DNA from: CAZSMC01 sp964607755
GTDB taxonomy: Bacteria > Zhuqueibacterota > Zhuqueibacteria > Residuimicrobiales > Krinioviventaceae
Direction of reading: 5' to 3'
DNA length: 64,000 nucleotides
Assembly (NCBI GenBank): GCA_964607755.1
Contig: CAZSMC010000013.1
Location: 17,269-81,268 of the forward strand
Part shown: positions 1 to 9,348 of the stretch, one piece after another
Numbering within the stretch: the first letter of the stretch is position 1
Layout: each line of letters opens with the position of its first letter
Position numbers and translations under genes: made by a program
Notes under the pieces: generated by a model
What the model saw: only the letters and a program-made list of their open reading frames with translations
What the model was told of the DNA's origin: nothing
Database searches by the model: none

Positions 1-1038
1 CTCAGTTTGAATGCCCTGGAATACGAATTCCGTGGCCAACTGTCTGCCTATGGCACTGGTTTCTATGATCATGGTCAGTATGACGGACAATTGGGACTGC
101 GATATATCCCGGTTGCGGAGCTCAAGGCGCCGTTGAAAAATGACAATGAATGGGAGCTGGAACTCGCAGTGGATAATTATACAGATACAAAGGCGGACCC
201 ATCTTTCAAGACAAAACTTTACCGTCTCAAACTACGCTATGCCGCACCCCGGTGGGAGGTACAGGCTGGCTTGCAGAAAATAAATTTTGGCCCGGCAAAA
301 CTTTTACGATCTCTGATGTGGTTTGATCAGATTGATCCCCGCGATCCACTGGGAGTCACGTCAGGAATTTGGGGTGTGTCAGCCCGTTATTATACCCTGA
401 ACAATACGAATTTCTGGGTATGGGGCTTGTATGGCAACCACGATCCCAAAGGCATGGAACGTTACGCTACACGGGAAGAAAAACCAGAGTATGGCGGACG
501 ATTACAGCTCCCGGTTCCTTCCGGGGAAGTCGCTCTGACAGTGCACCAGCGCACGGCGAATACCGGAGTTCAGCAATTTAAAGAATTTCGCTACGCGTTT
601 GACGGACGTTGGGATGCGGTGGTTGGGTTATGGTTTGAAGCGGTCCAATTTGCACGTTCAACCGATTTGCCACATCTGTGGGACCAGACGGTGACGATTG
701 GCAGCGATTATACGTTCGGGGTTGGTAACGGTTTGTATATTGTCGGCGAACATATTTTTAACCGCCGACATAAAGATTTTTTTCATACCGAAAAGATAAT
801 GCAAGCTTCCGCGTTGTTGCTCAATTACCCGTTAGGCATATTCGATAGCCTCACTGCCATCGGATTTTATTCATGGGAAACACAAGACTTTTATAAATAT
901 TTCAGTTGGCAACGTACTTTTGATGCTGTGATTGCGAATGTGGCTCTTTTTCATTACCCCCAAAGCCAGGCAACTGCTCCGACAGGTCAAGCCGTGACAG
1001 GCTATGGGGTTCAAATTATGCTAATTTACAACCATTGA
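1..1038 (+). CDS. Outer-membrane beta-barrel protein, 5' end cut by window
   Basis: The reading frame is open to the first base, and the first in-frame start-like codon (TTG at 7) has no ribosome binding site, so the gene almost certainly begins outside the window. The visible ~345 residues have no cytoplasmic motif and alternate short polar turns with amphipathic strands rich in Tyr, Trp and Phe. They end in a strand finishing Ile-Tyr-Asn-His, which fits a porin-like or TtgB-type barrel. It is followed 16 bp later by the ABC ATPase of the same operon, so it probably supplies the outer-membrane part of that export system. The specific family is not recognised and the barrel call rests on strand pattern alone. 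Confidence 0.6.
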   Translation, partial: LSLNALEYEFRGQLSAYGTGFYDHGQYDGQLGLRYIPVAELKAPLKNDNEWELELAVDNYTDTKADPSFKTKLYRLKLRYAAPRWEVQAGLQKINFGPAKLLRSLMWFDQIDPRDPLGVTSGIWGVSARYYTLNNTNFWVWGLYGNHDPKGMERYATREEKPEYGGRLQLPVPSGEVALTVHQRTANTGVQQFKEFRYAFDGRWDAVVGLWFEAVQFARSTDLPHLWDQTVTIGSDYTFGVGNGLYIVGEHIFNRRHKDFFHTEKIMQASALLLNYPLGIFDSLTAIGFYSWETQDFYKYFSWQRTFDAVIANVALFHYPQSQATAPTGQAVTGYGVQIMLIYNH

Positions 1039-1054
1039 TTTAGGTAGGTGAGCG

Positions 1055-1750
1055 ATGAAGAATTCATACCTGATAGAGATCCAGTCCCTTGTCAAGGACT
1101 ATGTAAAAGGATGGCGTAATTTTCGCGCCCTGGATGATATTAATCTCACATTTGAAAAAGGTGAGTTTGCCGGACTGGTCGGCCCCAGCGGCTCAGGCAA
1201 AACAACGCTGCTGAACATCGTCGGCTCACTGGATAAACCGACCAAAGGCAAAACCACTGTCCTGGGCAAGAACATCAGCGAGCTGTCGCATAAAGAAGCG
1301 GCTGCGCTGCGGAATCATCACATGGGTTTTATATTCCAGACCTACAACCTGTTGCCGGTCTATAATGTATATGAGAATGTCAAACTGCCTCTCCTGTTAT
1401 TGAAGAATCTGAGCGCAAAAGAGATGGACACCATGGTTCGGCAGGCGCTGGAGTGGCTCGGGCTCACTGACAAGATCAAATCCAGACCAGCGCAGCTCTC
1501 CGGCGGTGAGTGTCAGCGGGTGGCAGTGGCACGGGCTATGGTGAAGAATCCCAGGATTGTTCTGGCAGACGAACCCACCGCCAATCTGGACGCGGCAAAT
1601 TCTCACAATATTTTGCAAATGATGGAGAAACTGAACCGGGAATTGCAAACCACGTTCCTGTTTGCTACTCACGATGATAAAGTCATAAAGTACCTGCGCC
1701 GGCAGATTTCACTGGATGATGGGCGGGTGGTCGACGACCACAGGGCTTAG
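1055..1750 (+). CDS. ABC transporter ATP-binding protein, LolD/MacB type
   Basis: Cytoplasmic ATPase of 231 residues that should power the two FtsX-type permeases encoded directly downstream. Visible motifs are Walker A GPSGSGKTT (residues 43-51), Q-loop Gln95, the signature LSGGE (148-152), Walker B ending in catalytic Glu173, and the switch His206. Length and the ATRNHHMGFIFQ-like region match the LolD/MacB/FtsE group, which handles lipoprotein release or tripartite export rather than nutrient import. The ATG at 1055 is preceded by an AGGTAGGTG ribosome binding site. Because a barrel gene lies upstream and a LolA-like gene closes the operon, envelope lipid or lipoprotein trafficking is the favoured role. 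This is inference from context. Confidence 0.9.
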   Translation: MKNSYLIEIQSLVKDYVKGWRNFRALDDINLTFEKGEFAGLVGPSGSGKTTLLNIVGSLDKPTKGKTTVLGKNISELSHKEAAALRNHHMGFIFQTYNLLPVYNVYENVKLPLLLLKNLSAKEMDTMVRQALEWLGLTDKIKSRPAQLSGGECQRVAVARAMVKNPRIVLADEPTANLDAANSHNILQMMEKLNRELQTTFLFATHDDKVIKYLRRQISLDDGRVVDDHRA

Positions 1751-1768
1751 ACAGAAGGGAAGCGATTT

Positions 1769-2938
1769 ATGGTCATCTTTCGATTGGCACTAAAAAATAT
1801 TATCGGTGCGGGCGTTCGTACCTGGCTGAATGTCGTTGTGCTGTCTCTCGCCTTTGTACTGATTATCGGTATGCAGGGGCTGTACAAAGGCATGAGCGAC
1901 CGCGCCAAAGATGCCATGATTCAGATGGAACTGGGCACGGGACAGTTCTGGCATCCGGAATACGATCCGTATGATCCGCTCACATTGGAAGACAGTCATG
2001 GCAGCGTTCCTGTGAATGTGCAAAAAGAAGTGGACAGGGGGAACGCCCTCCCCATTTTGATTGCCCAGGGCACAATTTATCCTGAGGGACGAATAAAACC
2101 TGTGTTGTTGAAAGGCATTTTGCCGGAACAGGATATTCTCGGTATCCCGACCGGGTCGATGCAGGCAGCGGATGAGCTGCCGGCGGTTATCGGCACGCGC
2201 ATGGCAAAGAGTTGCAAACTCAGCGTCGGCGATGAGCTGACTGTGCGCTGGCGCGATGCACAGGGCACTTTTGATGCCGCTGAGGTGAAAATTATCGAGA
2301 TTATGCACACCACAGTCTCTTCGGTGGATAATGCACAGATTTGGCTGCCGCTGGAAAAATTGCGCTCCATGTTGAGTATGCCCGATCAGGCGACACTGAT
2401 TGTACGTGGCCAAGGCGCGCAACACATCACCAAAGCGGATGGATGGATTTTCCGGGACATCCCTTATCTGACAAAAGAAATCGATGAAATCGTCAAGACC
2501 AAAACTGTCTCTATGTCGATTGTCTATACATTATTGCTCGCTATGGCCCTTTTGGCAATATTCGACACCCAGGTGCTCTCCCTCTGGCGCCGGCGCAGGG
2601 AGATGGGCACCCTGATGTCCCTGGGCATGACCCGGGCCATGCTCATTCGATTATTCACTCTGGAAGGTGCCATGCACGCCATTCTGGCTATTCTGATTGG
2701 CGCACTCTATGGGATTCCGATATTAACCTGGTTTGCCACCTCTGGTTTTGCCCTGCCGGATTATGCCACAGATTTTGGCATACCATTAGGTGAAAAACTC
2801 TTCCCGGCCTACGGTGCCGGGCTCATCGTTGGCACGACTCTGCTCGTGTTTATCACCGTCACTTTTGTCAGTTATCTGCCGGCCCGGAAAATTGCCCACC
2901 TGCAACCTACAGACGCACTGCGGGGGAAAATATCATGA
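1769..2938 (+). CDS. ABC transporter permease, FtsX/MacB-like (first of two)
   Basis: Inner-membrane permease of 389 residues. It has one transmembrane helix near residues 8-28, a large extracytoplasmic domain (about 30-245), and three helices in the C-terminal third (about 250-270, 305-330, 355-378). This is the topology of the FtsX/LolC/MacB superfamily. The C-terminus has the characteristic run in which Pro-Ala-Arg-Lys-Ile-Ala is followed by Asp-Ala-Leu-Arg-Gly. It lies 18 bp after the ATPase gene and overlaps the next permease by 4 bp, so the two probably form a LolCE-like heterodimer. A GAAGGGAAG ribosome binding site precedes the ATG. Confidence 0.88.
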   Translation: MVIFRLALKNIIGAGVRTWLNVVVLSLAFVLIIGMQGLYKGMSDRAKDAMIQMELGTGQFWHPEYDPYDPLTLEDSHGSVPVNVQKEVDRGNALPILIAQGTIYPEGRIKPVLLKGILPEQDILGIPTGSMQAADELPAVIGTRMAKSCKLSVGDELTVRWRDAQGTFDAAEVKIIEIMHTTVSSVDNAQIWLPLEKLRSMLSMPDQATLIVRGQGAQHITKADGWIFRDIPYLTKEIDEIVKTKTVSMSIVYTLLLAMALLAIFDTQVLSLWRRRREMGTLMSLGMTRAMLIRLFTLEGAMHAILAILIGALYGIPILTWFATSGFALPDYATDFGIPLGEKLFPAYGAGLIVGTTLLVFITVTFVSYLPARKIAHLQPTDALRGKIS

Positions 2939-4209
2939 GATGGTTTCTTTTTCTTGGATTAATCCGGGATCGCTCGCGCAGTCTTTTTCCGCTGATTGTT
3001 ACAACCATGGGCGTTTTTATTACTGTTTTTCTCTACAGTTTCATGAAAGGCGAGATGACAGATATTATTAATACGAATGCCCATTTTTATACCGGTCATG
3101 TCAAGATAGTCACCCGGGCTTATTATCAACAGATGGATCAGGCGCCGAATGATCTTGCCCTCCTTGGTGTTACAGAATTACAGGAAAAACTGTATAAACA
3201 ATTCCCGGGCATTCAATGGACGCCGCGCATCATGTTCGGCGGGTTATTGGATATTCCAGATGAACAGGGTGAAACCCGGTCACAGGGGCCGGCAACCGGC
3301 ATGGCCGTGGATTTGCTGAATCCATCCAGCGGAGAGGTCGAGCGTCTGGATATTGAGGATGCCCTTGTTCAGGGTCGTTTGCCGGCAGAGCCGTTCGAAA
3401 TCCTGGTGAGCGAAAATTTTGCCAAAAAGCTGGACATACAGGCGGGCAATCAGGCGACGCTCATCAGTTCCGGTATGTACGGCAGCATGGCTATGCATAA
3501 TTTTGAGGTGGTGGGAACCGTCCATTTTGGCGTGCAGGCTATGGACCGCGGCGGCGTTATCGCTGATATCAGCGGAATCCGGACAACGTTGAACATGGAG
3601 AACGGAGCCGGTGAATTGCTTGGATTTTTCAAGGACCGCTATGAAGAAAAACGCGCCAGTGCAGCAAAAAAAGAGTTCCAAAAACGATTCACGGCCAATG
3701 ATGATGAATTCGCACCCACCATGATAAAGCTCAGCGAACAGAACGACCTCGGCACCATTCTTCAGATGGTGGATTATATCTCCGGGGTCATTGTGGGCGT
3801 TTTTGTATTTGTGATGTCGATCGTACTCTGGAATACCGGATTAATGGGCACACTGCGGCGCTATGGCGAGTATGGAGTGAGACTGGCTATCGGCGAAGAC
3901 AAGGGGCATATCTACCGTTCCATGATCGCCGAATCGTTAATGATCGGATTGCTCGGCTCGGTTTTCGGTACGGCGCTTGGACTGGCAGCTTCATATTATA
4001 TGCAAGCGCACGGAATCAACATCAGCGAGATGATGACCAGTTCTACCATGTTGATGCCCGATATTATCAGAGCTCGGGTCACCATCACCAGTTATTACAT
4101 TGGCTTTTTCCCGGGATTCATGGCGACCACTCTCGGTTCCATGATTGCCGGTCTCGGTATTTATAAACGTGAAACCGCACAACTATTTAAAGAATTGGAA
4201 GTCCAATGA
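2935..4209 (+). CDS. ABC transporter permease, FtsX/MacB-like (second of two)
   Basis: Permease of 424 residues with the same plan as its upstream neighbour: an N-terminal helix (about 15-35), a long periplasmic domain and three C-terminal helices, the last region ending in a Lys-Arg-Glu-Thr-Ala cytoplasmic tail. The start codon overlaps the preceding stop (ATGA), which implies translational coupling. The two permeases differ enough in length and sequence to be non-identical partners, as in LolC/LolE. The stop also overlaps the start of the LolA-like gene by 4 bp, so all four products are likely made together. Confidence 0.88.
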   Translation: MRWFLFLGLIRDRSRSLFPLIVTTMGVFITVFLYSFMKGEMTDIINTNAHFYTGHVKIVTRAYYQQMDQAPNDLALLGVTELQEKLYKQFPGIQWTPRIMFGGLLDIPDEQGETRSQGPATGMAVDLLNPSSGEVERLDIEDALVQGRLPAEPFEILVSENFAKKLDIQAGNQATLISSGMYGSMAMHNFEVVGTVHFGVQAMDRGGVIADISGIRTTLNMENGAGELLGFFKDRYEEKRASAAKKEFQKRFTANDDEFAPTMIKLSEQNDLGTILQMVDYISGVIVGVFVFVMSIVLWNTGLMGTLRRYGEYGVRLAIGEDKGHIYRSMIAESLMIGLLGSVFGTALGLAASYYMQAHGINISEMMTSSTMLMPDIIRARVTITSYYIGFFPGFMATTLGSMIAGLGIYKRETAQLFKELEVQ

Positions 4210-4943
4210 AATATCTATTCGTATTCATCGCCATCTTTTTCCCGTTAATTGGATCGGCACAATCACCGACAGGCGGGGAGATTTTACGGCAAATCGATAG
4301 CAACCTCTCTGCTGAAAACATGGTATTAACCTCTACCATGATCATTCACGGGCGGCGTGCCAGTCGTTCTATAACCGCCAAATCATGGATTCAGGGTACC
4401 CGGAAATCTTTTACCGAATATCTCTCACCGCCTCGCGAAGCCGGTACAAAAATGCTAAAGCTGGAGAATCAGCTCTGGATGTACTCGCCCCAAACGAACC
4501 GCACGATTCGTATTTCCGGACACATGTTGCGTCAGTCAGTGATGGGGTCGGACTTGTCGTACGAGGACCTGATGGAAGATCCAAAACTGGCAAACATGTA
4601 TACAGCGGAAGTGATTGGCGAGGTGAAAGTGAACGGACAGGACTGCTGGGTGCTGCAGCTCACTGCGAAAAGGGATGATATCGCCTATTACTCCCGCAAA
4701 ATGTGGGTGGACAAGGAGCGCCTCATAGGCCTGAAAGAGAACCGCTATGCTAAAAGCGGGAAACTTTTAAAGACAGCAGAAATCAAGCAAGTGATGCGAA
4801 CGGAAGACCGGTGGTATCCAAAACGTATGGTTTTTAAAGATGCGCTCTCCCAGGGCAAAGGCACAGAATACATCATCGAATCCATTGATTTCGATGTGGA
4901 TATTCCGGCCTATAGATTTACAAAGGCGGCTTTGCGAGAATAG
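4206..4943 (+). CDS. Periplasmic outer-membrane lipoprotein-sorting protein, LolA-like
   Basis: Protein of 245 residues with a clear Sec signal peptide (charged Met-Lys, hydrophobic core, cleavage near Ser-Ala-Gln at 17-19). The mature part has the COG2834 pattern: an ILRQID-type helix, then an incomplete beta-barrel with Trp-rich strands such as LWMYSP and KMWVDKE. In this family the barrel forms a hydrophobic pocket that carries lipoprotein acyl chains or other lipids across the periplasm. It overlaps the upstream permease by 4 bp and ends the operon. In operons with this layout the protein is usually a dedicated carrier for the ABC pair rather than the housekeeping LolA. Confidence 0.85.
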   Translation: MKYLFVFIAIFFPLIGSAQSPTGGEILRQIDSNLSAENMVLTSTMIIHGRRASRSITAKSWIQGTRKSFTEYLSPPREAGTKMLKLENQLWMYSPQTNRTIRISGHMLRQSVMGSDLSYEDLMEDPKLANMYTAEVIGEVKVNGQDCWVLQLTAKRDDIAYYSRKMWVDKERLIGLKENRYAKSGKLLKTAEIKQVMRTEDRWYPKRMVFKDALSQGKGTEYIIESIDFDVDIPAYRFTKAALRE

Positions 4944-5161
4944 TTGTTCTAAATAATACTCTGCCAGGTGTAAAACTGTGAGATGATTTTAAAAGTGCGG
5001 CAGGTTACAAATTATTGCGCTGTTGTTGGGATTCGGATGAGTTAATAAAGAATTTTATAATGATATTCTGGCTGATAAATTTTATCTGATATATTATTGC
5101 TTTGATCTTTCATCATGTATTTCATATATTTGAACAAGATTATTTTTATCGAGGTGGATTT

Positions 5162-5410
5162 ATGAAAAAAACTTTACAAAGAATTTCAACCAATCCGAAT
5201 ATATGTCAAGGGCAGCCAATTATTCGCAATCTTCGAATTACTGTCTCTTTTGTATTAAAATTAATGGCTTCGGGAATGAGCCATGAAGATATATTGAAAG
5301 CCTATCCTGAATTGGAGCGGGAGGATCTAAACGAAGCTATAGAGTATGCTTCCTGGCTGGCATCAGATTACCATTGTCCTTTAAATATTTCTAAACTGGT
5401 AGACGCATGA
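5162..5410 (+). CDS. DUF433 family protein, probable antitoxin
   Basis: Small cytoplasmic protein of 82 residues. The ATG at 5162 is chosen over an in-frame TTG at 5102 because a GAGGTGG ribosome binding site lies just upstream. The sequence shows the DUF433 core: ITVSFVLKLMASGMSHEDIL, a Tyr-Pro-Glu-Leu stretch, and a DLNEAIEYA helix, which together form a winged-helix-like DNA-binding fold in known members. It overlaps the downstream DUF5615 gene by 4 bp. That pairing is typical of a VapBC-like toxin-antitoxin module in which DUF433 is the antitoxin and likely autoregulator. Confidence 0.88.
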   Translation: MKKTLQRISTNPNICQGQPIIRNLRITVSFVLKLMASGMSHEDILKAYPELEREDLNEAIEYASWLASDYHCPLNISKLVDA

Positions 5411-5778
5411 GTTTGTCATTCATAGCGGATATCAATATTTCACCTCTAACTGTATCTGCTTTAACGTCAGCCGGATACACAACAAATAGAATTAGTGAAT
5501 TTTTACCAGCATCTGCATCAGATATCCAGATTGTAGAATTTGCAATCGAAAACGATGCTGTGATCATTACACATGATTTGGATTTTACTGCTATAGTCGC
5601 CCAAAAAGGATTATCAAAACCAAGCCTAATTTCCCTACGATTAGGAAATGTTAAACCATCCGTTGTTGACAAAGTGTTATTGTATCTTATCCCAAAAGTC
5701 AAATCCGAACTACTCGCCGGGGCTATCATTTCTGTTGAAGAAGATAATTATCGAATCAGATCATTACCTGTTAAATAG
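5407..5778 (+). CDS. DUF5615 family PIN-like protein, probable toxin
   Basis: Protein of 123 residues with the PIN-like layout of DUF5615/Mut7-C: an N-terminal strand ending in Asp8 (FIADINIS), the DIQIVEFA helix, and the THDLDF motif with Asp57 and Asp59. These acidic residues are expected to bind the metal used for RNA cleavage. The usual family start reads Asp-Glu-Asn; here it is Asp-Ile-Asn, so one commonly acidic position is replaced. It overlaps the DUF433 gene (ATGA), consistent with a two-gene toxin-antitoxin operon. Activity is not demonstrated for most of the family. Confidence 0.85.
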   Translation: MSLSFIADINISPLTVSALTSAGYTTNRISEFLPASASDIQIVEFAIENDAVIITHDLDFTAIVAQKGLSKPSLISLRLGNVKPSVVDKVLLYLIPKVKSELLAGAIISVEEDNYRIRSLPVK

Positions 5779-5891
5779 TTTGAACAAGTTGCTCGATCTC
5801 ATCTTTAATTAAACAGGCGTTGCAAGGAAGAGTACTCCTTTTAAAATAAAAGCTGTCTCAAAAGTTATGAATAAACGATCAATACATATAA

Positions 5892-8156
5892 TCACTTACT
5901 CATCGAAAACGGCACCTGCATTCCATCTCTGCCCCAGTTGCGATTAGGCTCCGGTCCCATCTCAAATATAATCATTCCGCCTTGCTCAATATCTTTGTGA
6001 CTGAACCATGACTTTTTCCATTGCTTTCCATTAATGGTCATGCTTTGGATATATTTATTTTCCGGCGAAACGTTTTCTGCCTTTATGGTGAGTGTCACAT
6101 TGTCATATCGCGGTTTGTTGAGATGTAAGGTAACCTTGTCGAAAATCGGACTGCCAATAATATACTGATCCGTACCCGGACACACCGGATAAAAACCCAT
6201 GGCACTGAAAATATACCAGGCCGACATCTGACCGGAATCATCGTTGCCGGTGAGGCCGCCCGGCAGTGTGGTGTAATTATCCTCCATAGCCTTCCGTACA
6301 CGTTCCTGTGTTTTCCAGGGTGCACCAGCAAAATTATAAAGATAAGTGATCTGGTGACTCGGTTCATTATCATGCGCGTAAAAGCCGTGCTCAAAAAAGG
6401 TATCCAGCTTGTCGATAAAGTTCTTGCGTCCGCTCATCAAATCAATGAGTCCCCGAACATCATGCGGCACGTACCAGGTGTAAACCCAGGGTGTGGCTTC
6501 ACAGATATATTTTTTACGTTCGCCCGCATCAAACGGCGAATCCCAATAGCCATCAATCGTACGCCCCCGGACAAAGCCAGTATTTTCATCAAAAACATGT
6601 CGATAATTCTGGGCGCGTTCTGAAAACGTATTGGCTATTTTGGGATGGCCGAGTTTTTGTGCGAATTGTGCCAGACAGAAATCGTCATACGCGTATTCCA
6701 GAGTTCGCGAGACTTGCTCGCGCTGGTGAAAAGCTTCTTTAACCGGATGCTCCAGCGGAACATATCCCATGGCTTGATAAACCGGCAACGCCCGCCGGCC
6801 CTTGCCGTCAACGTAATCTTTGACGTTTTTGGGCATTTGAGTGGCGTTCTTTAGCATATAATTGAGCGCTTTTTCCGTGTCGAAATGGCGATAGCCTTTC
6901 ACATACGCATCGGTGATCATGGAAATGCAGTGATCGCCGATCATCTCGGTGGTGTAACTGTTCCAGGCCGGGAAAATCGGCAGCCAGCCTCCCTGGTCTG
7001 CTTTCACCAGCAGCGAGTGTACCATGTCAATGATGCGTTCCGGCTGGATGAGCAGCAACAGCGGATGCAGCGCGCGATAGGTGTCCCACATGGAAAAGTC
7101 GTCGTAATAAGTAAATCCCTTTTCCTGGCGGGGACCACGACCGGCAAAGCCGGGATAGCTGCCGTCTGCATCGCTGAAAATTCGCGGCATAAGTAGCGAA
7201 TGGTAAAGCGAGGTATAAAATTTAATTTTATCATCCTCACGAGGCGTTACCACCTGAATGCGCTCCAGCGCGTCCTGCCATTCTTTTTTAGTTGCGTTCA
7301 TGATTTTATCAAAATCCCAATCCGGAATTTCCGCATCCAGATTTTGTCGCGCTTTGTCGATGCTGGTAAACGAACAGCCGATTTTCACTTCAATGGTTTC
7401 ATTTTCTGCGGCAGCAAATTCGGCAAAGGCACCACAGATTCCGTTCGCCTCCAGTCCTTCAATGACCTGGTCATCCTGCCATACGCCATAGCTTTCAACA
7501 GGGCGATTGAATCGTGCTACGAAATAACCGGCAAACCCGGCTGGCTGTCCAGTAGATATATAATAACGGTACACAGGATTATATCCGACAATCTCATTGC
7601 GCTCAGGAAGTACTTTGATGACAGCGTTCGCTTTTGTATGTGGGGCTGGCGGATCATTGTTTGGCTGAATTAGAATTTTCGCCTTTTCTGATTGCGGAAA
7701 AGTGATGCGGAAATATCCCGCCCGTTTGGATGCGGTGCATTCAACATCAATGTCATAATCATCCAATGTGACGCTATAGTGATGCGGTGCGGCTGACTCG
7801 TTGTCGTGTGAATAAGAGGATGCGCGCTCCTGCGGATCGATGACCAGTTCACCGGTCATTGGCATCAGCGTCATGCTGCCGTATTCCGGCACAGCCGAGC
7901 CGCTGATGAAATTAGTCCAGCGAAATCCCTGGATTTTCTCGTCCTGGTAATCGTACGGTTTTGTGCCCTTTTGCTCGCCAGCCCGGGTTTGTGACGTCCA
8001 TTTGCACAGACCGAATGGCGCACACACAGCCGGATAGGTGTTGCCGAGGTTTGTCGTGCCGATCATGGGATCGACATACTCCAGAGGTTCTTTGGCATGT
8101 GTAAAGATAGCCATGAAAAAGATGAACAGCATCAGGTCAAAATTAACTCGTCTCAT
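5892..8156 (-). CDS. GH92 family alpha-mannosidase, secreted
   Basis: Exo-acting, calcium-dependent alpha-mannosidase family member of 754 residues. A signal peptide covers about residues 1-21, followed at once by the family's YVDPMIGT opening. The C-terminal (alpha/alpha)6 part carries the hallmark GNDDSGQMSAW beginning at residue 637 and GFYPVCPGTDQY just after. An internal TTEMIGDHC segment lines the active site in known members. The AAGGAGG ribosome binding site upstream of 8156 supports this start. It would trim terminal mannose from glycans in the periplasm or outside the cell. A KDPG/KHG aldolase gene lies 210 bp upstream on the same strand, suggesting a carbohydrate-use region. Confidence 0.95.
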   Translation of the reverse strand: MRRVNFDLMLFIFFMAIFTHAKEPLEYVDPMIGTTNLGNTYPAVCAPFGLCKWTSQTRAGEQKGTKPYDYQDEKIQGFRWTNFISGSAVPEYGSMTLMPMTGELVIDPQERASSYSHDNESAAPHHYSVTLDDYDIDVECTASKRAGYFRITFPQSEKAKILIQPNNDPPAPHTKANAVIKVLPERNEIVGYNPVYRYYISTGQPAGFAGYFVARFNRPVESYGVWQDDQVIEGLEANGICGAFAEFAAAENETIEVKIGCSFTSIDKARQNLDAEIPDWDFDKIMNATKKEWQDALERIQVVTPREDDKIKFYTSLYHSLLMPRIFSDADGSYPGFAGRGPRQEKGFTYYDDFSMWDTYRALHPLLLLIQPERIIDMVHSLLVKADQGGWLPIFPAWNSYTTEMIGDHCISMITDAYVKGYRHFDTEKALNYMLKNATQMPKNVKDYVDGKGRRALPVYQAMGYVPLEHPVKEAFHQREQVSRTLEYAYDDFCLAQFAQKLGHPKIANTFSERAQNYRHVFDENTGFVRGRTIDGYWDSPFDAGERKKYICEATPWVYTWYVPHDVRGLIDLMSGRKNFIDKLDTFFEHGFYAHDNEPSHQITYLYNFAGAPWKTQERVRKAMEDNYTTLPGGLTGNDDSGQMSAWYIFSAMGFYPVCPGTDQYIIGSPIFDKVTLHLNKPRYDNVTLTIKAENVSPENKYIQSMTINGKQWKKSWFSHKDIEQGGMIIFEMGPEPNRNWGRDGMQVPFSMSK

Positions 8157-8366
8157 GAAATGAATCCTCCTTTTATGTGCCTCAATGATGTTTGGGGTAA
8201 AATCCAGCGCTGTATCGCAGTCACTAAAAATAAATACACGAGTTTCCCGGAGAAATGGTCATTTATCTTGTTATCGTTTTGGTTATTGTTATGTGGAAAT
8301 TATTTGAATTTTGTGATTTGGATTTTGAATTTTATATGTACAATAAAAAGACTTAAAGATGCCGAC

Positions 8367-9041
8367 CTATGAGTTCAGCGCTTCCTGTGCCCATTTGATG
8401 GCGTTTTTGGTACGTTCAGTAATGGCGTCAAAATCGCCTTTTTTAACCAGCTCTTTGACGACCAATTTGCTGCCCATGCCCACTGCGCAGGCACCGGCGT
8501 TAATCCAGCCGGAGATGCTCTCTTCCGTGGCATCCACGCCGCCGGTTGGCATAAGCCGCGCCCACGGCAAAGGTCCGCGCACAGCTTTGACGAAACCCGG
8601 GCCGCCGACGGGTGTGCCGGGAAAGATTTTACAGATTTCCACACCATATTCTTCGGCCTGAGAAACCTCGGATGCGCTGCCGCAGCCGGGAATGTATGCC
8701 ACTTTCCGGCGGTTGCACAGCAACGCTACCTCGATGTTCAGAACAGGAGAGACGATAAAATTCGCGCCGTGGGCAATATAAAGCGCTGCTGTGGGCGCAT
8801 CGATGACCGAACCGACTCCCAGGACAATATCCGGATGATTCTCTTCCAGCCAGGGGTTCAGGGTATCAAAGACTTTAATGGCATTGTCGCCGCGGTTGGT
8901 GAATTCGATTGTCTTTGTGCCACCCTTTATCAGAGCAGTGGCAATGTTAATAGCCGTGTCGTTATCTGCATGGTAAAAAAGCGGCACCACACCGCATGTT
9001 ACCAGTGTATTTAAAACATCCAGTCGACTGAAACGTGCCAT
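8367..9041 (-). CDS. eda: KDPG/KHG aldolase (2-dehydro-3-deoxyphosphogluconate / 4-hydroxy-2-oxoglutarate aldolase)
   Basis: Class I aldolase of 224 residues that splits 2-keto-3-deoxy-6-phosphogluconate (or a related acid) to pyruvate plus an aldehyde. The expected residues are visible: Glu46 and Arg50 in TIEFTNR, the Schiff-base Lys138 in EICKIFPG, and the phosphate-binding MPTGGV loop near 164-169. The family's usual PGCxTPTE becomes PGCGSASE here, and the protein is slightly longer than the E. coli enzyme, so the true substrate could be another 2-keto-3-deoxy acid. A GAGGAG ribosome binding site precedes the ATG. It is co-oriented with the GH92 gene. Confidence 0.92.
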   Translation of the reverse strand: MARFSRLDVLNTLVTCGVVPLFYHADNDTAINIATALIKGGTKTIEFTNRGDNAIKVFDTLNPWLEENHPDIVLGVGSVIDAPTAALYIAHGANFIVSPVLNIEVALLCNRRKVAYIPGCGSASEVSQAEEYGVEICKIFPGTPVGGPGFVKAVRGPLPWARLMPTGGVDATEESISGWINAGACAVGMGSKLVVKELVKKGDFDAITERTKNAIKWAQEALNS

Positions 9042-9348
9042 GGTTTCTCCTCACAATTTTTAATGTGCACTGCTATTGAATTGAGACAAAATGATTTTGC
9101 GAAAGTTGAACAGATTCAAAAAATAATAGGTAGAACTTTAACTTTATTATTCTATGAATTTTTCATCACATATTCAACCGGAAAATATTTATGCGCACTT
9201 TTGCTCGACCTGAAACTGTGAATTATGTCGTTTCTGTTTGGCTTTTATCAATTGACAAAGTGCAAAAGAAATTGTATTTTAAGTTGCTTTAAATTCAAGA
9301 GGGGAGTGGACTCGAAACAAATCGTAAAATAATAAAAGAGGTTAACTT
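9042..9348. other. Divergent intergenic region with one candidate promoter
   Basis: AT-rich spacer between the divergent aldolase and DUF362 genes. No gene is visible. It should contain promoters for both directions; only the rightward candidate is clear and is listed separately. Confidence 0.6.
9252..9280 (+). promoter_or_regulatory. Candidate sigma-70-type promoter for the DUF362 gene
   Basis: A perfect TTGACA (9252-9257) is separated by 17 bp from TATTTT (9275-9280, four of six matches to TATAAT). The spacing is ideal. It lies about 70 bp upstream of the ATG at 9349. Promoter consensus in this lineage is not known, so this rests on the general pattern. Confidence 0.5.

Noticed and set aside
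5840..5880. AGCTGTCTCAAAAG word resembling some insertion-sequence ends
   Set aside because: Single occurrence, no partner inverted repeat, no transposase gene anywhere in the window.
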